The translations under genes were made by a program, and so were the position numbers. From an uncultured Paraglaciecola sp. (lineage in GTDB: Bacteria > Pseudomonadota > Gammaproteobacteria > Enterobacterales > Alteromonadaceae): a stretch of DNA of 5,082 nt. A model generated the notes under the pieces. It made no database searches, was not told where the DNA came from, and saw only the letters and a program-made list of their open reading frames with translations. Shown here piece after piece: positions 1 through 5,082 of the stretch. Location: positions 1-5,082 of the forward strand of contig CAJQKX010000002.1 in NCBI GenBank assembly GCA_905479025.1, written 5' to 3'. How positions within the stretch are numbered: position 1 is the stretch's first letter; each line of letters begins with the position of its first letter.

Positions 1-1608
1 CCAACTTTTGACCGTACTAGCTATTCTTTAGTTGCTGGCTTTGAAGGTGATTTAGCTAATGATTGGAATTGGAGTTTTTCTGCTCAAGACTCTCGTTATG
101 AAAATAACTCTAAGTGGAGTAACTATTCAATTACTCAGAATGTTGCAAATGCTATAGATGTAATTGCAGACCCTGTTACAGGCGAAGCTGTTTGTCGTAG
201 TGGTGGTGACTGTGTACCAATTTTTCCATTGTCGCAAGAAGCTCTTACATCAGAACAATCCGCTTATATTCAACACACTGCATTACGTTTTCACAGAAAT
301 GAGCAACAAGTTATATCAGCTAGTTTAGCTGGTGATGCATTTGAATTACCGTCGGGTTTCGTACAATTTGCCGCTGGATTAGAGCATAGAGAAGAATCCA
401 TTGCTGCGTTAGATGATGGCCTAGCAAGACAAGGTGGATTACACCTGTTTAGAGGACAAGAACCTCAAGGTGCTGAAATGTCTGTAGATGAAGCGTATTT
501 GGAAGTAGTTATTCCCGTTCTTTCAGGCATAGCCGCTTTTGAACAACTTGATATTGAAGCTGCTATTCGATATTCCGATTACGATACGATCGGTGGAACT
601 ACAGCAACCAAACTCGGATTTAATTGGGCAATAATTGAAGATATTCGTTTAAGAGCATCAATAGCTACTAGTGTCCGAGCGCCTAATTTATCTGAATTAT
701 TTAGTCCTGGTGTTACTACAGGTGCTTTTTTGACTGATCCATGTGATGTGACTCAAATTAATTTAGGCACATCTACCCGTGAGGCTAATTGTGCAGCCTT
801 AGGTATTCCTAATGGTTGGGTTGATCCTAATGCAGCGCCAGCAAAAGAAGTTGTTACCGGTGGTAATTCGGACTTGTCTGAGGAAGAGTCTGATTCATTT
901 ACTATTGGCGCAATACTTACTCCGAGCTTTATTGAGGGTATTACTCTTTCGATTGACTATTGGGACATTGAAATTACTAATGCGATAGGCTCTTTTGGTG
1001 TAAATGACATTATCAAAAAATGTGTAGACTCACCAACAACAACTAATGAGTTTTGTTCATTAATCACTCGTGATAATCAATTGTCAATCGAGCGAATTGA
1101 TGTAGCTAAAATTAATGTAGGTAGCCTCAATGCTAGAGGTATTGATTTTGAAGGTTATTATAGTACTGATATTGATGACGGCGTGCTTAGTGCGTCATTA
1201 AATGGTTCTTACTTGTTAGATCACGAACAGTTGGTAGATGAGAATGACCCGGATAGCTTGTTTATTTCTAAAAATAATCCTGACAACCCTAAATTTCGTT
1301 CAAATTTAAACTTAACCTATAAAACAGGTGCGTTATCTGTTGGTTTAAACACTCGTTATATTGGTTCAGCAATACTTGATCCTAATGTACTAACGGCTGA
1401 GTCAATCGATACTAATGATGTACCCTCACGTATTTATAACGACTTAGTACTTGGTTATGAATTTGAGAACGAATTAAGGTTAACAGCAACCATCACTAAC
1501 CTTGGTGATATTGATCCGCCTCGTCGTGAAGATGTATTTACTGCTTCTCGTGGTAATTACGACAATGTTGGACGCTTTATTTCTCTTAGAGCTGCTTATA
1601 ACTTCTAA
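1..1608 (+). CDS. TonB-dependent outer-membrane receptor, C-terminal part (5' end outside window)
   Basis: The frame is open from the first base and gives 535 residues before TAA at 1606. The plug domain and signal peptide lie upstream; the family usually runs to roughly 850-1000 residues. The protein would form a 22-stranded beta-barrel importing a scarce ligand using TonB-ExbBD energy. Supporting features are alternating aromatic/polar strands throughout, the barrel motif RAPNLSELF at visible residues 226-234, a late NLGD segment and a terminal phenylalanine (ending AAYNF) typical of Bam-inserted barrels. The only six cysteines fall in three close pairs (65/71, 248/264, 341/352), in stretches that look like extracellular loops, so disulfides are likely. 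A TTG at 229 is an internal codon, not the start, because homologous barrel sequence continues upstream of it. The ligand cannot be told; this receptor type occurs near sugar, amino-acid and organic-compound utilisation genes. Family assignment is firm. Confidence 0.93.
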   Translation, partial: PTFDRTSYSLVAGFEGDLANDWNWSFSAQDSRYENNSKWSNYSITQNVANAIDVIADPVTGEAVCRSGGDCVPIFPLSQEALTSEQSAYIQHTALRFHRNEQQVISASLAGDAFELPSGFVQFAAGLEHREESIAALDDGLARQGGLHLFRGQEPQGAEMSVDEAYLEVVIPVLSGIAAFEQLDIEAAIRYSDYDTIGGTTATKLGFNWAIIEDIRLRASIATSVRAPNLSELFSPGVTTGAFLTDPCDVTQINLGTSTREANCAALGIPNGWVDPNAAPAKEVVTGGNSDLSEEESDSFTIGAILTPSFIEGITLSIDYWDIEITNAIGSFGVNDIIKKCVDSPTTTNEFCSLITRDNQLSIERIDVAKINVGSLNARGIDFEGYYSTDIDDGVLSASLNGSYLLDHEQLVDENDPDSLFISKNNPDNPKFRSNLNLTYKTGALSVGLNTRYIGSAILDPNVLTAESIDTNDVPSRIYNDLVLGYEFENELRLTATITNLGDIDPPRREDVFTASRGNYDNVGRFISLRAAYNF

Positions 1609-1645
1609 TCTGTAGGCCTATATTGTCGAGGATAATCTTGACTCT

Positions 1646-1681
1646 TTAGCTGGGAATTGTTTGAACATTATTCCCAGCTAA
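1646..1681 (+). terminator. Perfect 12-bp hairpin after the receptor gene, probable terminator
   Basis: The arm TTAGCTGGGAAT at 1646-1657 is exactly complementary to ATTCCCAGCTAA at 1670-1681, with a 12-base loop. The hairpin starts 37 bases after the receptor stop codon, the usual place for a transcription terminator. The downstream tract (TTCAAATAAT) is A/T-rich but has no proper T run, so intrinsic termination may be weak. The structure could instead protect the 3' end of the receptor mRNA or attenuate read-through into the hydrolase gene. Confidence 0.5.
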
Positions 1682-1696
1682 TTCAAATAATAGAAC

Positions 1697-1701
1697 AGGA
1701 A
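1697..1701 (+). promoter_or_regulatory. Ribosome binding site of the hydrolase gene
   Basis: AGGAA lies 10 bases before the ATG at 1712, a workable Shine-Dalgarno spacing. It supports that start codon over any internal one. Confidence 0.6.
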
Positions 1702-1711
1702 ACAAGTATTT

Positions 1712-2605
1712 ATGTTTACGTTTTATAAAACTGAAAAGGTCGCTGTGAACGGGATCAATATTAATTATCGCATTGGTGGGAACGGTCCTGCGTTATTACT
1801 ACTACACGGTCATCCTCAGACTCATGCTATATGGCATAAAGTGGCAGATAAATTAGCTCAGCACTTTACTGTGGTTGCTGCAGATTTACGAGGGTACGGT
1901 GATAGTGATAAGCCTGTGGCTAGTGACAAATCTGAAGCATACTCGAAACGTGTAATGGCCAAAGATCAAGTCGAGTTGATGAAGCATTTGGGTTTTGAAC
2001 ACTTTTCAGTACTTGCTCACGACAGAGGAGCACGTGTTGCTCATCGGCTTGCTGCTGATCACCCGAGCAATGTTATATGTATGGTGTTACTCGATATTGC
2101 ACCGACCTTAGCAATGTATGAACAAACTAATCAAGAATTTGCAAGAGCGTATTGGCATTGGTTTTTCTTGATTCGTCCTGCACCTTTTCCCGAATCTTTA
2201 ATTGAAGCTGATCCAGAAAATTACCTTCGAAGTGTTATGGGTACACGAAGTGCCGGTATGAGTCCATTTACCGAAGAAGTATTTTCAGAATATTTAAGAT
2301 GCCTCAAATTACCAGGTGCTGCAACAGGCATTTGTGAAGATTACCGAGCCAGTGCAGGTATCGATTTAGTACATGATAAAACAGATATCGAAGCAGGCCA
2401 TAAAGTATCGTGTCCTTTGTTAGTTTTGTGGGGAAAAGAAGGAGTAGTCGGTCGTTGCTTCGAACCCATAGTGGAATGGGAGAAAGTTGCTGAACAAGTA
2501 ACAGGTCACTCATTGCCTTCAGGTCATTATATTCCAGAAGAAGCACCGGAACTGCTTTTAGAGCAAGTACTTAGTTTTATGAATCTCCCTAAAATAGCAA
2601 TATAG
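1712..2605 (+). CDS. Alpha/beta-hydrolase of the fluoroacetate/haloacetate dehalogenase family
   Basis: This 297-residue cytoplasmic protein is full length for its family and has no signal peptide. Family members hydrolyse the carbon-halogen bond of haloacetates to glycolate plus halide through an aspartyl-ester intermediate. Visible landmarks are the oxyanion-loop HGHPQ at 32-36, the nucleophile motif HDRGARVAHR at 103-112 (Asp104, with Arg105 and Arg108 able to bind carboxylate), an acidic residue Asp128 in LLDIAPT, the cap-domain pair His149-Trp150 in YWHWFF, Tyr211 in CEDYRA, and the base His272 in SGHYIPEEAPE. This matches the catalytic triad and the His/Trp/Tyr halide pocket known from characterised fluoroacetate dehalogenases. 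An Asp nucleophile rules out ordinary serine esterases. Epoxide hydrolases share Asp but usually carry two cap-domain tyrosines rather than His-Trp-Tyr. The transporter gene follows after four bases, suggesting one transcript. Family is firm; true substrate is not. Confidence 0.88.
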   Translation: MFTFYKTEKVAVNGININYRIGGNGPALLLLHGHPQTHAIWHKVADKLAQHFTVVAADLRGYGDSDKPVASDKSEAYSKRVMAKDQVELMKHLGFEHFSVLAHDRGARVAHRLAADHPSNVICMVLLDIAPTLAMYEQTNQEFARAYWHWFFLIRPAPFPESLIEADPENYLRSVMGTRSAGMSPFTEEVFSEYLRCLKLPGAATGICEDYRASAGIDLVHDKTDIEAGHKVSCPLLVLWGKEGVVGRCFEPIVEWEKVAEQVTGHSLPSGHYIPEEAPELLLEQVLSFMNLPKIAI

Positions 2606-2609
2606 ACTA

Positions 2610-3674
2610 GTGGCGGCTTCTCGCGAACAATTTGGCTCGCGCCTTGGCTTCGTTTTGGCAGCCGCTGGTTCGGCTGTTGGAATAGGAAATTTAGTAGGCT
2701 TTCCTGTGGCTGCTACTAAAGGAGGAGGCGGTGCCTTTTTATTGCTTTACGTATTATTCATCATTTTTGTCTGCTTACCTGTGATGATGGCAGAACTTAG
2801 TTTAGGGCGCCGGACCCAAAAAGATCCCATTGGCGCTTACACAAAAGAAACTGAATCACGCTCTCCTTGGCGAATTTTAGGCATGTTGACATTTATTACG
2901 CCATTGATGATCGCTGTTTTTTATATGGTGGTCACCGTATGGATTTTTGGCTACTTTGTTGAAATAGCGCAGGGTAATTTATCGGAATTAGCAAAACCAG
3001 ATACGTTTGATAATTTTGTTAATAGCAACCAAGTATTTATTTATTTATTTGTAGTAGGTGCTTTTGTAAACCTTATCCTTGTAAGTGGTGTAAAAAAAGG
3101 AATCGAAAGAGCGGCTAAAATTATGATGCCGTTACTTTTTGTTATGTTGATTGGGTTGGTCGTATTTGTATTGACGCTAGATAATGCAGAGATTGGCTTA
3201 CGTTATTACTTAGTGCCTGATTTTAGTAAAATAAATACCGCCGTTGTTAATAGTGCACTCTCTCAGGCTTTCTTTTCTCTTTCCTTAGGAATGGGGATCC
3301 TTATCACTTACGGCTCATATGTCAATAAGTCAGAGAGCATCTCAAGTAGCGCCAAATTTGTTGCAATAGCGGACACAACAGTTGCTTTTTTTACCGGCTT
3401 GTTAATATTACCGGCTATCTTTGTCATCAATCCAAATACAGATCCGGCTCAACTTAGCGACTCTTCAGTGGGCATGATATTCACTTACTTGCCAAAGTTA
3501 TTTTTAGCACTGCAACCATTAATTGGTTATATAGGCGCTAGTGTGGTGGCATTTATTTTTTTCTTACTCGTTTTCTTCGCTGCTATTACATCACTGGTGT
3601 CGATAGTTGAAGTGCCAACTTCCAGTTTAATCGACACCCTGAAGTTAAAGCAAAACCTGCATTGCTTCAATTAA
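2610..3674 (+). CDS. SNF-family Na+-dependent transporter, N-terminal fragment (helices 1-8) as read
   Basis: The 354-residue fragment starts at GTG 2610, the only possible start: an in-frame stop sits at 2595 and the protein begins in family style (MAASREQFGSRLGF). No Shine-Dalgarno sequence is visible and the hydrolase stop is four bases upstream, so initiation probably depends on translational coupling. Predicted helices fall near residues 11-36, 41-66, 88-118, 141-160, 166-190, 214-237, 249-273 and 305-330. Family marks are SAVGIGN at 21-27 (Asn27 corresponds to a LeuT Na1 ligand), the GGGGAF turn at 38-43, AELSLGRRTQ at 61-70, the unwound helix-6 segment SLSLGMG at 223-229, and AAITS at 324-328 whose Thr-Ser match LeuT Na2 ligands. 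Position 30, arginine in LeuT, is glycine here (NLVGFP). The last residues (about 349-354) are out-of-frame read-through. Substrate unknown. Confidence 0.8.
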   Translation: MAASREQFGSRLGFVLAAAGSAVGIGNLVGFPVAATKGGGGAFLLLYVLFIIFVCLPVMMAELSLGRRTQKDPIGAYTKETESRSPWRILGMLTFITPLMIAVFYMVVTVWIFGYFVEIAQGNLSELAKPDTFDNFVNSNQVFIYLFVVGAFVNLILVSGVKKGIERAAKIMMPLLFVMLIGLVVFVLTLDNAEIGLRYYLVPDFSKINTAVVNSALSQAFFSLSLGMGILITYGSYVNKSESISSSAKFVAIADTTVAFFTGLLILPAIFVINPNTDPAQLSDSSVGMIFTYLPKLFLALQPLIGYIGASVVAFIFFLLVFFAAITSLVSIVEVPTSSLIDTLKLKQNLHCFN

Positions 3675-4024
3675 CTTTGCCGTTATTAGTTTTATCAGTT
3701 GCATGTATATGCTCCTTTGGAATGATTGATTGGTTAACTAATTTTGTAACTTATGCGGGGAAAGGCCAATCCTTTTTTGATGTGATTGTCGACGTGTTTT
3801 ACGACACTATTTTACCGTTGAATGGCTTACTTATTTGCTTGTTTGTGCGCTTTCGTTGGAAGAAAAGTATGAACCTTGAACTGGAACAAGGCGATAGCGA
3901 TTATCACGATTCGCTTACTAAGCGATATGTGGACTTTTCGGTACTGTCTATTATCCCATTTATTTTGTTGCTGGTTTTTCTTAATACAATTTTACAGAAG
4001 TTTATTGGCGTAGAGCTTTTCTAG
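3662..4024 (+). CDS. SNF-family transporter, C-terminal fragment (helices 9-11), remainder of the frameshifted gene
   Basis: This piece encodes 120 residues from TTG 3662, but that codon has no ribosome binding site and overlaps the upstream frame, so it is unlikely to be translated on its own. Its frame is already open from 3611. Three hydrophobic helices are visible at about residues 4-22, 38-64 and 92-112. The middle one (FFDVIVDVFYDTILPLNGLL) resembles SNF helix 10, with its acidic residues followed by a proline-containing hydrophobic run. A charged cytoplasmic linker rich in Lys, Glu and Asp separates helices 10 and 11, and the protein ends with a short hydrophobic tail (GVELF). Confidence 0.65.
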   Translation: MLQLTLPLLVLSVACICSFGMIDWLTNFVTYAGKGQSFFDVIVDVFYDTILPLNGLLICLFVRFRWKKSMNLELEQGDSDYHDSLTKRYVDFSVLSIIPFILLLVFLNTILQKFIGVELF

Positions 4025-4050
4025 TAACTCAGAAAAGTTAAACAGTTACT
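4023..4050 (+). repeat. Weak inverted repeat at the end of the transporter gene
   Basis: AGTAACT at 4023-4029 pairs with AGTTACT at 4044-4050 across a 14-base loop, followed by the T-rich TATTTTCTC. It begins inside the transporter stop codon. The stem is short and low in G+C, so it is at most a weak terminator and may be chance. Confidence 0.25.
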
Positions 4051-4100
4051 TCAATATTTTCTCTGCGGCATATATTCAGTCACCAGCAAATTTTTTTGAA

Positions 4101-4105
4101 AAGGA
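4101..4105 (+). promoter_or_regulatory. Ribosome binding site of the leuC-like gene
   Basis: AAGGA lies eight bases before ATG 4114 and fits the expected spacing. It follows a T7 run at 4091-4097. The start it selects gives a protein beginning MNIPKTLYEKL, aligning with the MAKTLYEKL start of E. coli LeuC. Confidence 0.65.
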
Positions 4106-4113
4106 AATAATCT

Positions 4114-5082
4114 ATGAATATACCAAAAACTCTATATGAGAAACTTATTGGTTCACACACTGTATGTCAACTGGATGATAAAGGTCATGTTCTTTTATAT
4201 ATCGATCGCCAAGTATTAAATGAGTATACAAGTCCGCAGGCTTTCAGTGGTTTGCGTGATGCTAATCGAGATTTATGGAGAGCAAATACCTCTTTAGCGG
4301 TAGTAGATCATGTTAACTCTACTGAGCCTCAACGAGTGTCTGTTGGTCCACAAGAGGGGGGCGCTCTGCAGGTTAATTATTTTGCAAAAAATTGCGAAAA
4401 ATTTGGCATTGAATTGTTCGATATTCTTGATAGTCGTCAAGGTATTGAACATGTTGTGGCACCGGAGCAAGGTTTTATTCTACCCGGTATGACAGTGGCT
4501 GCTGGCGATAGTCATACCACAACATATGGGGCGTTAGGTGCTTTTGGATTTGGTATCGGTACCTCTGAAATTGAACACCTATTAGCCACACAAACACTTA
4601 TCTATAAAAAATTGAAAACCATGCGAGTCACAGTTAATGGCACGTTGGGATTAGGCATTACTTCAAAAGATGTCGTCATGGAAATGATCCGTGATATAGG
4701 TGCATCAGGTGCTACAGGTTACGCGATAGAGTTTTGTGGTTCTACTATTGAAAGCATGAGTGTTGAGGCACGGATGACTATTTGTAATATGGCAGTAGAA
4801 GCGGGTGCTCGAGGTGCATTTATGGCCCCTGATGAGGTTGTTTATGCATACCTTAAACCTAAACCAAGAGTGCCCAAAGGCGAACTGTGGGATCGCGCTG
4901 TAGAGCAATGGAAGCAATTATATACCGATGCCGATGCTAGGTTTGACAGAGAAGTGACGATAGATGCCAATAGTATTGAGCCAATGGTTACTTGGGGAAC
5001 AAGTCCTGATCAAGCCCTAATCATTAGTGGTGTAGTGCCCAACCCAAGAGATAACATCGACCTTGCGAAGCGCAAAAGTATG
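4114..5082 (+). CDS. LeuC-type 3-isopropylmalate dehydratase large subunit, or catabolic paralogue (3' end outside window)
   Basis: The frame is open to the last base and gives 323 residues of an expected ~470. LeuC pairs with a separately encoded LeuD to isomerise 2- to 3-isopropylmalate by dehydration/rehydration on a [4Fe-4S] cluster; paralogues act on other hydroxy-acids. The sequence follows E. coli LeuC closely: KTLYEKL at 5-11, YIDR at 29-32, TSPQAF at 39-44, the active-site Asp65-His66, PEQGFILPGMT at 117-127, GDSHT at 131-135 (Asp/Ser/His active-site residues), GIGTSEIEH at 147-155, GYAIEFCG and RMTICNMAVEAGA further on, and VTWGTSP near 286-292. The cluster cysteines (347, 407, 410 in E. 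coli) would come after the window ends. After Asp-His the sequence reads VNST rather than the NVST of E. coli. No leuA or leuB precedes it; leuD is expected downstream. Superfamily is certain, substrate is not. Confidence 0.9.
   Translation, partial: MNIPKTLYEKLIGSHTVCQLDDKGHVLLYIDRQVLNEYTSPQAFSGLRDANRDLWRANTSLAVVDHVNSTEPQRVSVGPQEGGALQVNYFAKNCEKFGIELFDILDSRQGIEHVVAPEQGFILPGMTVAAGDSHTTTYGALGAFGFGIGTSEIEHLLATQTLIYKKLKTMRVTVNGTLGLGITSKDVVMEMIRDIGASGATGYAIEFCGSTIESMSVEARMTICNMAVEAGARGAFMAPDEVVYAYLKPKPRVPKGELWDRAVEQWKQLYTDADARFDREVTIDANSIEPMVTWGTSPDQALIISGVVPNPRDNIDLAKRKSM

Larger units (their letters stand above)
2610..4024 (+). pseudogene. Sodium:neurotransmitter symporter (SNF/LeuT-fold) gene split by a -1 frameshift
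   Basis: Two consecutive frames together encode one SNF-family inner-membrane transporter, a family importing amino acids or related solutes with Na+. Frame 0 (2610-3674) carries the first eight membrane helices and frame 2 (open from 3611, stop at 4022) carries the last three. The switch must lie between 3611 and 3671. Adding one A to the AAAA run at 3652-3655 gives KLKQKPALLQLTL across the junction and a 471-residue product, the normal bacterial SNF length. A natural one-base deletion or a sequencing/assembly error in the A run are the leading explanations. No canonical X XXY YYZ slippery heptamer is present in the right phase, the A run is short for transcriptional slippage, and no strong downstream structure was seen. 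Apart from this single lesion the gene looks undamaged, so any inactivation is recent. Confidence 0.8.

Noticed and set aside
229..1608. Receptor gene starting at TTG 229
   Set aside because: The same frame is open from base 1 and already encodes barrel-like sequence and a cysteine pair upstream of 229, so the codon is internal and the true start is outside the window.
1638..1693. Promoter for the hydrolase, from TTGACT at 1638 or TTGAAC at 1661 with TAATAG at 1688
   Set aside because: No -10-like hexamer sits 16-18 bases from either candidate -35, and the region is occupied by the hairpin, so the support is too weak for a feature.
2304..2546. Open frame on the minus strand, 80 codons
   Set aside because: It lies wholly within the well-supported hydrolase gene opposite its catalytic Tyr and His regions and shows no recognisable domain.
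1712..2605. Epoxide hydrolase as the function of the alpha/beta-hydrolase
   Set aside because: The Asp nucleophile is shared, but the Arg-x-x-Arg after it, His149-Trp150 and CEDYRA match the haloacetate dehalogenase group better than the two-tyrosine cap of epoxide hydrolases.
3645..3671. Programmed -1 frameshifting in the transporter gene
   Set aside because: The frame-0 codons here are AAG CAA AAC; CAA cannot re-pair one base back (GCA), so there is no canonical slippery heptamer, and no strong downstream stem was found.
4071..4076. TATATT as a -10 box for the leuC-like gene
   Set aside because: No convincing -35 element lies 16-18 bases upstream and there is no extended -10 TG; AT-rich DNA gives such matches often.
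4310..4492. Plus-strand open frame of 60 codons
   Set aside because: It is an out-of-frame shadow inside the leuC-like gene, which has strong homology in its own frame.
4705..4917. Minus-strand open frame of 70 codons
   Set aside because: It is antisense to conserved LeuC sequence, with no ribosome binding site or domain signal.

Overview
The window is a single-strand (+) stretch of AT-rich bacterial DNA. A large TonB-dependent outer-membrane receptor points to a Gram-negative bacterium. The receptor style (RAPN..ELF motif, C-terminal aromatic residue, paired loop cysteines), the low G+C and a Na+-coupled transporter suggest a marine gammaproteobacterium of the Alteromonadales type. That taxonomic guess is inference only.

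Layout: (1) bases 1-1608 are the C-terminal part of a TonB-dependent receptor whose start lies before the window. (2) Bases 1609-1711 are a short intergenic region with a perfect 12-bp hairpin (1646-1681), probably the receptor's transcription end, then a ribosome binding site. (3) Bases 1712-2605 encode an intact alpha/beta-hydrolase with every recognisable catalytic and halide-pocket residue of the fluoroacetate/haloacetate dehalogenase family. (4) Four bases later, bases 2610-4024 carry a sodium:neurotransmitter-symporter (SNF/LeuT-fold) gene broken by a -1 frameshift at about 3645-3671. Restoring one base gives a normal-length 471-residue transporter. (5) After an 89-base gap, bases 4114-5082 hold the first 323 codons of a LeuC-type (aconitase superfamily) dehydratase large subunit, running off the window before its Fe-S cysteines.

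Taken together, the genes read like a small uptake-and-breakdown cluster: an outer-membrane receptor, an inner-membrane Na+ symporter, a hydrolytic dehalogenase-like enzyme and an organic-acid hydro-lyase. The LeuC homologue is not next to leuA or leuB here and has unusual residues in a normally constant motif, so it may be a catabolic paralogue rather than the leucine-biosynthesis enzyme. The substrate cannot be read from the sequence. No RNA genes, CRISPR arrays, insertion sequences or phage genes were seen, and no gene-free stretch exceeds about 100 bases.
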